Shown: positions 24,528-32,781 of the stretch, piece by piece
Layout: every line of letters begins with the position of its first letter
Position numbering within the stretch: position 1 is the stretch's first letter
Origin: RBC038 sp041390625
GTDB lineage: Bacteria > Chloroflexota > Dehalococcoidia > UBA2979
NCBI GenBank assembly: GCA_041390625.1
Contig: JAWKPM010000004.1
Location: 186,001-250,000, forward strand
Direction: 5' to 3'
Length of the DNA: 64,000 bases
Notes under the pieces: generated by a model
Databases searched by the model: none
What the model was told of the DNA's origin: nothing
What the model saw: the letters and a program-made list of their open reading frames with translations, nothing else
Position numbers and translations under genes: made by a program

Positions 24528-25304
24528 CTACGGCCTCAGGAAGCCGTTCACCTCGAGGAGCGTCGAGGTGAAGAACGAACCGGTGAACGCCACCAGCAGT
24601 GGCGTGGAGACGGCGAGGACGAAGATGCCGACGCCGACCTTCACGGGCAGGCCGACGACGAGGACATTCATCTGCGGCACCGCGCGGCCGACGATGCCGA
24701 GCGCGAGGTCCGTGAGGATGAGCGCGGCGGTGACGGGCAGCGAGATGCGGATGGCGACGATGAAGAGCGCCGCGAAGAACGGCGCGACGCGCTCGCCGGC
24801 GATGAGTGAGAGGTCCGCGGAGCCGGCCGGCACGACCTCGAACGTGTGCACGAGGCCGACGATGACGATGTAGTGGCCGTTCACGACGAAGAAGACGAGC
24901 GTCGCCACCAGGCGGTAGAAGAGCTCCATCACACCAGACTGCACGCCCGTCAGCGGGTCGACGACCTGGCCGAACGAGAAGCCAATCTGGAGGCCGACCA
25001 TGCCGGCCCCCATCTCGATCGCCTGGAAGACGAGCATCACGGCGATGCCCATCGCGAGGCCGACGAGCACCTCGGAGCCGAGGATCGAGGCGAAGCGGAG
25101 GAGGTCCGTGGGTACGGCCTCGGGCCGCGCGTTCAGCGGCAGGACGATGAGGGACAGCAGGAGCGCGAGGCCGATCTTCGTCTGGGGCGGAACGCTGCGG
25201 GCGCCGAGCAGGGGCATCGGCACGACCGCAGCGCTCAGCCGCGCGAAGACGAGCAGGAAGTTCGCCGACCACTCGGGCGAGACGTTGAGCAGCTCGGCGA
25301 GCAT
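24528..25304 (-). CDS. fliR: flagellar export protein FliR
   Basis: A 258-residue integral membrane protein with about six helices, part of the FliPQR core of the export gate. Segments such as SEVLVGLAMGIAVMLVFQAI and the preceding Pro-rich N-terminal loop fit the family, and the order fliP-fliQ-fliR-flhB is canonical. The gap to fliQ is three bases. Confidence 0.94.
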   Translation of the reverse strand: MLAELLNVSPEWSANFLLVFARLSAAVVPMPLLGARSVPPQTKIGLALLLSLIVLPLNARPEAVPTDLLRFASILGSEVLVGLAMGIAVMLVFQAIEMGAGMVGLQIGFSFGQVVDPLTGVQSGVMELFYRLVATLVFFVVNGHYIVIVGLVHTFEVVPAGSADLSLIAGERVAPFFAALFIVAIRISLPVTAALILTDLALGIVGRAVPQMNVLVVGLPVKVGVGIFVLAVSTPLLVAFTGSFFTSTLLEVNGFLRP

Positions 25305-25307
25305 GGA

Positions 25308-25577
25308 CTAGCGCGCCAGCTCGGGCAGCGTGATGAAGAGGTGGTGCGTGTACTGCACCATCGTCCCGACCATCCACGGGCCGAGGACGGCGGCGACCGC
25401 GAAGACCCCGAAGATCTTCGGGACGAACGTCATGGTCGGCTCGTTGATCTGCGTCATCGCCTGGAAGATCGAGACGGCGACGCCGATGACGAGGCTGACG
25501 ATGAGGATGGGCGCGGCGACGAGCAGCGCGGTCATCAGGGCGTCGCTGGCGAGGGCGATCACGGCGGCGTCGGTCAT
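25308..25577 (-). CDS. fliQ: flagellar export protein FliQ
   Basis: An 89-residue hairpin membrane protein with two helices. The ATG at 25577 gives the standard length and begins MTDAAVIALASDALMTALLV; the longer frame upstream overlaps fliP. The segment QAMTQINEPTMTFVPKI between the helices is highly characteristic of FliQ. Confidence 0.96.
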   Translation of the reverse strand: MTDAAVIALASDALMTALLVAAPILIVSLVIGVAVSIFQAMTQINEPTMTFVPKIFGVFAVAAVLGPWMVGTMVQYTHHLFITLPELAR

Positions 25578-25593
25578 CGAAGCTCCTCCCCGC

Positions 25594-26367
25594 TCAGGTG
25601 ACGAAGCTCGTGACGAGGGAGCCGATGATGAGGCTCCACCCATCGACGAGGATGAACAGCAGGATCTTGAAGGGCAGCGAGATCACGACCGGGGGCAGCA
25701 TCATCATGCCCATCGACAGCAGCGCCGAGGACACGACGATGTCGATGATCAAGAAGGGCACGAAGACGATGAAGCCCATGAGGAACGCGGTCTTCAGCTC
25801 GCTGACGATGAAGGACGGGATCACGACGTAGGTCGGGACGTCGTCGACGGTCTCGGGCTGCTGGTCGGTCGAGAGGCCGACGAAGAGCGCGAGGTCGGAC
25901 TCGCGGGTCTGGGCGAGCATGAACTTGCGCACCGGAGCCTCGGCGATCGACATCGCCTCGGACTGGTCGATCGTGCCGGCGAGGTAGGGCTGCAGGGCCT
26001 GCTCGTTGACCGTGGTCCACACAGGAGCCATGACGAACACGGTCAGCAGGAAGGCGATGCCGAGCAGCACCTGGTTCGGTGGAAGCTGCGGCACACCCAT
26101 CGCGTTTCGGACGAGCGACAGCACGATGATGATGCGGGTGAACGAGGTCACCATCACCAGCAGCGCGGGCGCCACCGAGAGCACGGTGAGCAGCACGAGG
26201 AGCTGCACGCCCGTCGCGGCGCCGGGCGTCGCCTGGCCGTTCTGACCGCCGAGGCCGACGTCGGGCACGGTCGTCGAGCCGTCGGCCTGCACGCAGCCCG
26301 TCGAGACGAGCGCGAGCAGCGAGACGACGAGCAGCAGCGGGAGGACGCGACGCAGGCGCCGGCTCAT
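25594..26367 (-). CDS. fliP: flagellar export protein FliP
   Basis: A 257-residue export gate protein. It has a cleavable N-terminal signal (about residues 6-24), then the family stretches VMVTSFTRIIIVLSLVRNAM and PPNQVLLGIAFLLTVFVMAP and the C-terminal DGWSLIIGSLVTSF. The ATG at 26367 overlaps the fliO stop (ATGA); the much longer open frame upstream overlaps fliO and is spurious. Confidence 0.96.
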   Translation of the reverse strand: MSRRLRRVLPLLLVVSLLALVSTGCVQADGSTTVPDVGLGGQNGQATPGAATGVQLLVLLTVLSVAPALLVMVTSFTRIIIVLSLVRNAMGVPQLPPNQVLLGIAFLLTVFVMAPVWTTVNEQALQPYLAGTIDQSEAMSIAEAPVRKFMLAQTRESDLALFVGLSTDQQPETVDDVPTYVVIPSFIVSELKTAFLMGFIVFVPFLIIDIVVSSALLSMGMMMLPPVVISLPFKILLFILVDGWSLIIGSLVTSFVT

Positions 26368-27188
26368 CGCAGGCCTTCTCGGCTGTCGCGGCCCCAGAGG
26401 CGGTCCCGGCGCTCGAGGGACGTGCCCTCGCGGGCGCGCTCGATGGCGCGCTGCAACTCGGCGATCTGGGCGCGGCGGTAGGAGCCGGCGGCCTGGAGAC
26501 GCTGCGCGGCGAGCGCGCTGATCTCCGCGGAGACGTCGCGGTCGGGCTCGTCCGCCATCGGGTCGAGGCGAATGGCCTCGAAGCCGGCGTGTGGCGTCGG
26601 CGGCGCGGCCGGCGGCGGGGCGGTCGACTGCACCTCGGCGCGCGGGCGGGGCGGCGGGCTCCAGCCGATCAGCGCCTTGCCGAAGCGCGGCAGGGCCGAG
26701 CCGAGGCGGCCGACCAGCGCCTCGACGGAGCGCGGCAGCTCGGCAGGGGCGCGTGACGCCTCGGTGAGGCGCTCGACCTCGTCGGGGTCGTCGAGGGTGA
26801 GCAGCTGGTTGATGCGGTCCGGCGTCACGCCGAGCAGCACGGCGCGGTTGCCGAGGCGCACGAGCTGGAGCGAGCGGTTCGGGCCAAGGGTACGGGTCTC
26901 GACGATCTGGAGCAGACGGCCGGAGCCAGCGGCGCCCCCGTTGACGCGCCGTACGTACCAGCGCATCGCCCAGAACGCGGCCCAGATGGCGACGACCACG
27001 AGGCCAAGGCGCAGGCCGAGGTTCAGCCAGTCCCACGCACCGAAGGTGGTGACCGCATCGCCGACGGCGGGCGCCGGCGTCGGCTCCTGCGCGTACGCCG
27101 GCCGTGCGGCGGCGAGGCCGGCGAGCAGCAGCACGCCGGCCAGCGCCGAGGCGCGCACGAGCATCGAGGCGCCTCGATTTCGGGGCAT
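26364..27188 (-). CDS. fliO: flagellar biosynthetic protein FliO
   Basis: A 274-residue protein with an N-terminal signal, a periplasm-side segment, one membrane helix (about 55-75) and the FliO core (LLQIVETRTLGPNRSLQLVR, with RAVLLGVTPDRINQL). The C-terminal half is an extended Pro/Ala-rich and then helical tail not found in short FliO proteins. FliO helps FliP assemble. It overlaps fliP by four bases and fliY by one. Confidence 0.9.
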   Translation of the reverse strand: MPRNRGASMLVRASALAGVLLLAGLAAARPAYAQEPTPAPAVGDAVTTFGAWDWLNLGLRLGLVVVAIWAAFWAMRWYVRRVNGGAAGSGRLLQIVETRTLGPNRSLQLVRLGNRAVLLGVTPDRINQLLTLDDPDEVERLTEASRAPAELPRSVEALVGRLGSALPRFGKALIGWSPPPRPRAEVQSTAPPPAAPPTPHAGFEAIRLDPMADEPDRDVSAEISALAAQRLQAAGSYRRAQIAELQRAIERAREGTSLERRDRLWGRDSREGLR

Positions 27189-28540
27189 CAGCGACTCATC
27201 GCGCTCGCGCGCTGGCGCGGCGAGATGATCTCGGTGACACGCACGCCGAAGTTCTCGTCGACGACCACGACCTCGCCTCGGGCGATGAGGCGGTCGTTCA
27301 CGAGGATGTCGACGGGCTCACCGGCGAGCTTGTTCAACTCGACGACCGAGCCGGGGCCGAGCTCGAGGATCTCCTCGACGGTCAGGCTCGAGCGGCCGAG
27401 CTCAACCGTGACGCGCATCGAGACGTCCATGATGAGGTCGATGGGGCGCGCGGGCGCCTCGCGACCGACGGACTCGGGCAGCGGTGGGAAGCGCACGGGG
27501 TGGACCGACGCGTCGTCGCCGTTCGCGAAGAGCGGCGGCTGCGGCTCGGAGTCGGCCGGCTCGAACGGCGAGCGACCGCCCGCGGGCGGGAACGCCGAGA
27601 TGTTGGGCGGGAACTGGTCGGCGGGCATCTCGAACGACGCGGCGCCGGCGACCGGTGCGGCGACCGGCTCCTGGACCGTGCTCGCCTCGTTTGCCGTGCC
27701 TGCGTCCATCGTCGAGGCCGCCTCGGCGGGCGACAGGATGTCGATGAAGCGGCCGAGCAGCGAGCTGGGCAGCACGAGGGCCATGGGGACCGAGGCGCCG
27801 TCCTGCATCGCGACGGTGAAGTCGACGCGGACAGGCGGGGCGCCCTGCGCCACGTCCTGCACCATCCCGAGCGTCCAGTCGATCTGGCCGCGCCGCACCT
27901 CGGAGACGGTCACCTCGGCGCCGGCGAGCGCGTCGCCGAAGAGCGTGAGGCTCACGAGGTCGAGCAGCTCGCGGACGCGCTGGTCGATGGTCTGCAGCTG
28001 AGCGGCAGCGAAGGTCTCGTCCGCCATGGCGTCGGCGGAGGTGTCGATGCCGAAGAGGCGGCCGGCGTCCTCGAGCGGGAGGAGCGCGGCGGCGAGCTGC
28101 GCCTCGGTCTCCGAGAGGGCAACGCGCAGCTCGAGGCCGACGTGGTCCTGCGCCTCGAAGTCGCGCTGGATCGCCTCGTACTCGGTGAGCGCGGCCATCA
28201 CGCCCTCGACGGTGCCGGGCTGGCCGGCGACGGTCTCGACGCCGACCTGGAGCACCTCGACGGCGCCGCTCGCGAAGGGCGCGAGCACGCGCTGATCGTC
28301 GCCGAGCTGCTGCAGGAGCAGACCGGCGTCGAACGAGGCAGGCGCGGCGGCGACCGCCGGAGCCGGCAGGTCCATCGCCTCGGCCTCGGTCTCGTCGGCG
28401 TCCTCGGGCATGCCGGGGTCGCCGGGCAGGCCGGCGTCGATGTCCTCGATGGGGTCGACGTCGGCCTCGAGGGCCTCGTTGAGCGTGGCGTCCTCCGGCT
28501 GCTGCGACTCGTCAGCGGGGATCTGGGCGTCGTCAGCCAT
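27188..28540 (-). CDS. fliY: flagellar motor switch protein FliY/FliN
   Basis: A 450-residue switch protein. The C-terminal about 80 residues are a FliN/SpoA domain (DVSMRVTVELGRSSLTVEEI, with VDILVNDRLIARGEVVVVDE). The central region (about 90-310) looks like the CheC/FliY-type middle domain, and the N-terminal 60 residues are very acidic and probably flexible. Length and fusion argue for FliY rather than plain FliN; the catalytic CheC phosphatase motifs could not be confirmed by eye. It overlaps fliM by eight bases. Confidence 0.85.
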   Translation of the reverse strand: MADDAQIPADESQQPEDATLNEALEADVDPIEDIDAGLPGDPGMPEDADETEAEAMDLPAPAVAAAPASFDAGLLLQQLGDDQRVLAPFASGAVEVLQVGVETVAGQPGTVEGVMAALTEYEAIQRDFEAQDHVGLELRVALSETEAQLAAALLPLEDAGRLFGIDTSADAMADETFAAAQLQTIDQRVRELLDLVSLTLFGDALAGAEVTVSEVRRGQIDWTLGMVQDVAQGAPPVRVDFTVAMQDGASVPMALVLPSSLLGRFIDILSPAEAASTMDAGTANEASTVQEPVAAPVAGAASFEMPADQFPPNISAFPPAGGRSPFEPADSEPQPPLFANGDDASVHPVRFPPLPESVGREAPARPIDLIMDVSMRVTVELGRSSLTVEEILELGPGSVVELNKLAGEPVDILVNDRLIARGEVVVVDENFGVRVTEIISPRQRASAMSR

Positions 28541-29729
28541 TGGCGGCCTCCTGGAATCCAGCGTTCACGGGGTCCGGGGTGATCGGAATCGGCGCCGCTG
28601 CCGCGGTGGGGGCAGCGGACTGGGCAGTCGAGCGGTCGAGCATCGTGAGGCGCGAGCCTCCGATGCCGGCCTCGCGGAGGTCGGCCTCGTCGAGGTCGTA
28701 GGCGGGCTCCTCGACGACGTCGAGGACGAGCGCGCCCACCTGGTTGCCACTCAGGCCGGGACGCGCACGGAAACGCGGCCGATCGCCCACGTACACCTCG
28801 ATGGGCTCATCGATGCGGCGGTCGAGCACGATCGTGTCGCCCAGCTGCATCTCGGTTACGGCGCGAAGCGGCACATCGGCGCCGCCGAGGCATGCCACGA
28901 CATCGAGCGGGGCGCGGCCGAGGAGCACGCGCATCACTCGGTGCGCGCGCTGCTCCGGCTGGCGCTTCGGGCTCGAGGCATTCCAGTTCTGCGTCGAGAG
29001 CATGGAGACGATCGGCTCGACGAGCGTGTAGGGGAGGCAGATCGACATCGCGCCGAGCTGGTTGCCAATGCTGACCTCGAAGAAGGCGGTGACGACGACG
29101 TCGTTCGCACCGGCGATCTGGATCAGGCCGGCGTCGAGGCCGATGTCCTTCAGCTCGAACTGGGTCGGGAGGACGGCGGCCCACATCTCCTCGAGCGACT
29201 TGACGAGGCCGCCGGCGAGGGCGCGGAGGAGGGTGACCTCGATCTCACCCACCTCGCGGTTGGCGTCGATGAGCAGGCCGCTGCCGCCCAACAGACGGTC
29301 GATGAACTCGGCGGCGACCTCGCGGTTGAACTCGAGCACGATGTTGCCGTCGAGCGGCGCCATCGAGAGGACGTAGCAGATGGTCTGGCTCGGAACCTGG
29401 GACTGCCATTCCTCGTAGAGGCCCTGGTCGATGGAGGAGAGGCGCACGGAGACGAGGGTGCGCAGGCGCGAGGACAGCGCCGCGCCGGCGACACGCGCGA
29501 ACGTGTCGTGCATCGACTGCAGCGTGTGCCACTGCTCCTTGGAGAACTTGTCCGGGCGCCGGAAGTCGTACGGCTTGATCAGCCGCGCGAACTGGCGCTC
29601 CTGGTTGGCGGGCCCGCTCTGGGGCGCGCCGGGCGCGGACGCGACGGCCTCCTCCTGATCCCCGCCATCGGGAATCTGGTTGAGGAGGGCGTCGATCTCC
29701 CACTGCGAGAGGGCACGGGACTCTGCCAT
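28533..29729 (-). CDS. fliM: flagellar motor switch protein FliM
   Basis: A 398-residue C-ring protein. The N-terminal CheY-binding peptide is present as LSQWEIDALLN (residues 7-17), followed by the middle domain beginning RLIKPYDFRRPDKFSKEQWH and a C-terminal FliN-like domain. An intact CheY-binding peptide implies chemotactic control; a single-domain CheY-like regulator is encoded at 32260-32676. The C-terminus has an extra Ala/Pro-rich tail of about 40 residues. Confidence 0.95.
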   Translation of the reverse strand: MAESRALSQWEIDALLNQIPDGGDQEEAVASAPGAPQSGPANQERQFARLIKPYDFRRPDKFSKEQWHTLQSMHDTFARVAGAALSSRLRTLVSVRLSSIDQGLYEEWQSQVPSQTICYVLSMAPLDGNIVLEFNREVAAEFIDRLLGGSGLLIDANREVGEIEVTLLRALAGGLVKSLEEMWAAVLPTQFELKDIGLDAGLIQIAGANDVVVTAFFEVSIGNQLGAMSICLPYTLVEPIVSMLSTQNWNASSPKRQPEQRAHRVMRVLLGRAPLDVVACLGGADVPLRAVTEMQLGDTIVLDRRIDEPIEVYVGDRPRFRARPGLSGNQVGALVLDVVEEPAYDLDEADLREAGIGGSRLTMLDRSTAQSAAPTAAAAPIPITPDPVNAGFQEAANG

Positions 29730-29751
29730 GAGGGTGGCGGCTCCTGCCTCG

Positions 29752-30294
29752 CTACTGCGTCACGAAGTCGGTGAACAGCACGCGGACGGCGTGCGGCTCC
29801 GGGATGGCGTGGTGGACGGCCTCGAGGATCTCGGCGCGGAGGTGCTCCTTGCCCTCGGGAGACGAGATCTCCTCGAGGGTCTTGGCGGAGACGATCGAGG
29901 TGATGGCGTCCTCGATGAGGGTGCGGCCGCTGCCGATCTCCTCGGCGAACTCGTGGAGGAGGCGCTCCTCCTCGGCCTGGCACGGCGAGGCGGCACCCTC
30001 GGCGACGCAGCCGTGGAGCACCCACGCCCAGTCCTCGGAGGTCGTTTCGAACTCGATGACGGTGGCGAGCTTCAGGTAGGCGGTTCCGCTGTCCTCGCCG
30101 GGGCGGAGGTTGAAGACGCGCGACTCGAGCTCGAGCCGGGGCCCGAGCTTGCCCTCGACCACGACCGGCGTGGGCTCGGGGGTCGGCTCGGCCGTGGCCT
30201 CGGAGCCGCCGCCGAGCACGAAGAGGAAGAGGACGGCGGCCACCGCACCGCCGGCCACGACACCGCCCACGGCGATGATGATCGTCTTACTCAC
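29752..30294 (-). CDS. fliL: flagellar basal body-associated protein FliL
   Basis: A 180-residue single-pass membrane protein: helix at about 4-28, then an extracellular domain with RVFNLRPGEDSGTAYLKLAT and a C-terminus ending AVRVLFTDFVTQ, typical of FliL. It associates with stator units. An extra Cys-containing insert around residues 90-106 (LHGCVAEGAASPCQAEE) is unusual and could form an extracellular disulfide. Overlaps motB by eight bases. Confidence 0.9.
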   Translation of the reverse strand: MSKTIIIAVGGVVAGGAVAAVLFLFVLGGGSEATAEPTPEPTPVVVEGKLGPRLELESRVFNLRPGEDSGTAYLKLATVIEFETTSEDWAWVLHGCVAEGAASPCQAEEERLLHEFAEEIGSGRTLIEDAITSIVSAKTLEEISSPEGKEHLRAEILEAVHHAIPEPHAVRVLFTDFVTQ

Positions 30295-31078
30295 CCGGGG
30301 TTCCTTCCTGCGGGGCCTGCGACGGCGCCTCGGTGCCGGTCGCGTCCGGGGTGGACGGGACGCTGGAGGAGCTGCCGTCCTGCGGCGAGATGATCACGAT
30401 GTCCGCGCGACGATTCTGCGCGCGGCCCTCGGGCGTGTTGTTCGACGCGACGGGGCGGAATTCGGCGTAGCCCGCGGCGGAGAGCCGAACCGGCGAGACA
30501 CCGGCATCGACGAGCGCGCGGAGCACGGCGGTCGCGCGCGCCGAGGACAGTTCCCAGTTCGTGGGATAGGCGGCGGTGCCGACCGGCACGTTGTCGGTGT
30601 GGCCCTCGACGCGGACGGCGTTCGGCACGGTCTGCAGGACGTCGGCGACGACCTGCATCAGCTCACGCGCCTCGGGCTGCAACTCGGCGCTGGCCGAGGG
30701 GAAGAGCAGGTGATCGGCGAGGCGGATGACGATGTCGTCCTGCTGGCGGCCGACGACGATCGTGCCGAGGGCGAAGCCGGAGTCCTGCAGCTCGCGCTCG
30801 ACGCGCGCCTTGATGAGGTCGAGCTGCGGGTCGGGCAGGCCGATGCTGCCGCCGGAGACGATGCCGCTGCCGCCATCGAAGAAGGGCGACTCGCCGTTCT
30901 GGCCCTGGCGGACGTCAACGTTGAACGCGTCCGCGAAGGCGAAGCGCAGCTGCTCGAAGCGGGCGACATCGAGTTCGGCCGTCGAGTACAGGATGATGAA
31001 GAACCCGAGGAGCAGGGTCACCAGGTCCGCGTAGGAGATGACCCATCGCTCGTCGTGCCCGCCGCCCTCGTCGCTCAT
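30287..31078 (-). CDS. motB: flagellar motor stator protein MotB
   Basis: A 263-residue stator subunit. One membrane helix follows the N-terminus with the proton-path Asp18 in SYADLVTLLLGF. The C-terminal OmpA/peptidoglycan-binding domain includes VRVEGHTDNVPVG and LSSARATAVLRAL. The acidic residue suggests H+ or Na+ coupling, which cannot be separated here. Its start overlaps the motA stop (ATGA). Confidence 0.96.
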   Translation of the reverse strand: MSDEGGGHDERWVISYADLVTLLLGFFIILYSTAELDVARFEQLRFAFADAFNVDVRQGQNGESPFFDGGSGIVSGGSIGLPDPQLDLIKARVERELQDSGFALGTIVVGRQQDDIVIRLADHLLFPSASAELQPEARELMQVVADVLQTVPNAVRVEGHTDNVPVGTAAYPTNWELSSARATAVLRALVDAGVSPVRLSAAGYAEFRPVASNNTPEGRAQNRRADIVIISPQDGSSSSVPSTPDATGTEAPSQAPQEGTPGE

Positions 31079-31884
31079 GCGGCAGCCGCCTGAGTGGCCA
31101 TCTCGGCCTCTTCGTCATCGCCCTTCGAGCGGTGACCGGGGGGCAGGAACGCTTCGAGCTTCTCCTTCACAATGCGCGGGTTGTCGCCGGACTGGATGGC
31201 GAGGATGCCCTCGAGGATCATCTCGCGGACGACGCGCTCCTCGGCAGAGCGGAACTTCAGCTTCTCGGCGATCGGCAGGAACAGGACGTTGGCCGCACCC
31301 ACGCCGTAGAACGTGGCGACGAAGGCCGTCGCGATGCCGTGACCGAGCTCCGAGGGGTCACCACCGAGGTGCGAGAGCACGGTGATGAGGCCCATGACGG
31401 CGCCGAGCACGCCGAGGGTCGGCGCGAAGCCGCCGGCGGCCTCGAAGACCTTGGCGTTCTCGCGGTGACGGCGCGACAGGGAGTCGATGTCGATCTCCAT
31501 GATGGCGCGCAGGGCCTCGGGGTCCGTGCCGTCAATCATGAGCATGAGACCCTTGCGGGCGAAGGCGTCGTCGACGGACTGGGCCTCTTCCTCGAGCGAC
31601 AGGAGCCCCTCGCGGCGGGCCTTGTCGGCCATGCTCACGAGCTCCTTCGCCATGTGGTTGGCGTGGACGGAGAGCTTGTTGAAGAGCGCGGCCATGGACG
31701 CGGCGGGCGTCCGCAGGATCTGCTCCAGCGGGAACGCCATGAAGGTGGCACCGAAGGTGCCCACGATGACGATCATGAAGCCAGGGATGTTGATGAGGCC
31801 GCCGATGGCCCCACCCTCGATCATGTAGCCGCCGAGAATGCCGGCGGCCGCCAGCCCCAGACCGATGATCAGCGCGAGATCCAC
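31075..31884 (-). CDS. motA: flagellar motor stator protein MotA
   Basis: A 269-residue subunit with four membrane helices and a cytoplasmic loop between helices 2 and 3. The conserved Pro-containing segment FAPTLGVLGAVMGLITVL is in helix 3. The N-terminal helix region contains IPGFMIVIVGTFGATFMAFP. Forms the stator with MotB, and may be the target of the PilZ brake protein at 19166-19831. Confidence 0.96.
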   Translation of the reverse strand: MDLALIIGLGLAAAGILGGYMIEGGAIGGLINIPGFMIVIVGTFGATFMAFPLEQILRTPAASMAALFNKLSVHANHMAKELVSMADKARREGLLSLEEEAQSVDDAFARKGLMLMIDGTDPEALRAIMEIDIDSLSRRHRENAKVFEAAGGFAPTLGVLGAVMGLITVLSHLGGDPSELGHGIATAFVATFYGVGAANVLFLPIAEKLKFRSAEERVVREMILEGILAIQSGDNPRIVKEKLEAFLPPGHRSKGDDEEAEMATQAAAA

Positions 31885-31896
31885 GTCTGGCCCTGA

Positions 31897-32118
31897 CTAG
31901 CCGTCGACGACTTTGAGGTGGCCGTACCCGGTGGACGGTCCCCCAATGAGACGGCGGTACTCGATGATGCGGTCGACGACATCGCGTTCCGGCTCCCGCA
32001 CGACGTACGAGTTGCCGTTGATGAGCACGATGTGCGTGTCGGGCGTGCTCTGGACGCTCTGAATGAACTCCGCGTTCACGTAGAGCTCGCTGCCGTCGAG
32101 GCGCGTTACGCGAATCAC
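31897..32118 (-). CDS. flbD: FlbD family flagellar protein
   Basis: A 73-residue protein, the normal size for the small FlbD/swarming motility protein found before motA in Gram-positive flagellar operons. The N-terminus reads MIRVTRLDGSELYVNAEFIQ. The GTG at 32118 is preferred to longer starts because GGAGGT precedes it by five bases and the upstream residues have no similarity. It is the first gene of the 21-kb minus-strand flagellar run. Molecular role is not established. Confidence 0.88.
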   Translation of the reverse strand: MIRVTRLDGSELYVNAEFIQSVQSTPDTHIVLINGNSYVVREPERDVVDRIIEYRRLIGGPSTGYGHLKVVDG

Positions 32119-32196
32119 CGGCGACCTCCACGGACAGCCCAGGCGCGGCCTTCGAAAGCCACGCGAGGCCATTGTTCCGCGGGCCTTGATTGACCC

Positions 32197-32204
32197 GTAT
32201 CGGG
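32197..32204 (-). promoter_or_regulatory. possible sigma-28 -10 element upstream of flbD
   Basis: Minus-strand CCCGATAC resembles the sigma-28 -10 (GCCGATAA, six of eight). Fifteen bases upstream is CCCA rather than TAAA. The same C-rich spacing is seen upstream of the CheY-like gene and the second flagellin, but GC background makes this weak evidence. Confidence 0.3.
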
Positions 32205-32230
32205 AATCTGCCGGGGGTGTGGGGGGAGTT

Positions 32231-32272
32231 CCCCTCAACTCGAGGGGAGGGGGCGACGCCTAGGTGGCGTCG
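32231..32272 (-). terminator. tandem hairpins after the CheY-like gene
   Basis: Two inverted repeats: CCCCTC/GAGGGG with a 5-base loop (32231-32247), and CGACGCC/GGCGTCG with a 5-base loop (32254-32272) which spans the stop codon of the CheY-like gene. No U tract follows, so termination strength is uncertain. Confidence 0.4.
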
Positions 32273-32676
32273 GTCCCGCGCGCGGCCTCGAGCTCCGCGC
32301 TGATCGCCTCGTTGAGAGCGGCAACGGTGAAGGGCTTCGGAAGGAAGCGGTTGGCGCCGGTGTCGAGGACCTCGCGAGCCTGCACGTCGTCGCTGTACGC
32401 AGACATGACGACGACGCGGATGCCGCTCCAGATTGGGTGGTGACGGATCGCCGAGATCACGTGCATGCCGTCGAGGCGCGGCATGCGGAGGTCGAGGAGG
32501 GCGAGATCGATGCGCGGCTCGCGGGTGAGGGCGGTGATCGCCTCTTCGCCGTCCGCGCAGAGCACGGTGCGGTAGCCGCCGGTGCGCAGCACGAGCGCGA
32601 CCATGTCGCGCACGGGCGCTTCGTCCTCGGCGACGAGGATCACAGGCAACTCGGCCGGATCGCCTGCCGAGGTCAT
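32260..32676 (-). CDS. single-domain (CheY-like) response regulator
   Basis: A 138-residue stand-alone receiver. The acidic pocket is AEDEAP, the phospho-acceptor is Asp62 in LALLDLRMPRLDG, and the conserved Thr/Ser and Lys positions appear as VMSAYSDD and LPKPFTVAAL. With no output domain it could be the CheY that binds the FliM N-terminal peptide, but no chemotaxis kinase or receptor is present in the window to confirm this. The C-terminal 15 residues are extra. Confidence 0.88.
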   Translation of the reverse strand: MTSAGDPAELPVILVAEDEAPVRDMVALVLRTGGYRTVLCADGEEAITALTREPRIDLALLDLRMPRLDGMHVISAIRHHPIWSGIRVVVMSAYSDDVQAREVLDTGANRFLPKPFTVAALNEAISAELEAARGTDAT

Positions 32677-32732
32677 TCGGGGCCGTCCATGGTGGTCATC
32701 GGATCATTTGGACGGACGTGGGCGCTCGCGAC

Positions 32733-32769
32733 GCTCGTCGACGGCGGGCGGGACCCGGCGTCGACGAGC
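32733..32769 (-). terminator. strong hairpin after the NarL-type regulator
   Basis: An 11-base perfect inverted repeat (GCTCGTCGACG and CGTCGACGAGC) with a GC-rich 15-base loop able to pair further (CGGG/CCCG). It lies 12 bases beyond the stop of the regulator at 32782 and separates it from the next gene. No U tract. Confidence 0.6.
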
Positions 32770-32781
32770 GTGGCGACGGTC

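Noticed and set aside
23099..24571. Very long open frames on the strand opposite the flagellar genes (for example about 490 codons over flhA/flhB)
   Set aside because: High GC content keeps antisense frames open; their residues are His/Arg/Asp/Glu-biased with no family resemblance, while the opposite strand encodes FlhB and FlhA.
26290..26367. Lipobox in FliP (VSTGC)
   Set aside because: Position -3 is Ser rather than Leu/Val/Ile, and FliP proteins have a normal cleavable signal, so lipidation is unlikely.
25594..27036. 480-codon version of fliP
   Set aside because: The added N-terminal half lies over fliO and shows no similarity; ATG 26367 overlaps the fliO stop and starts a typical FliP signal.
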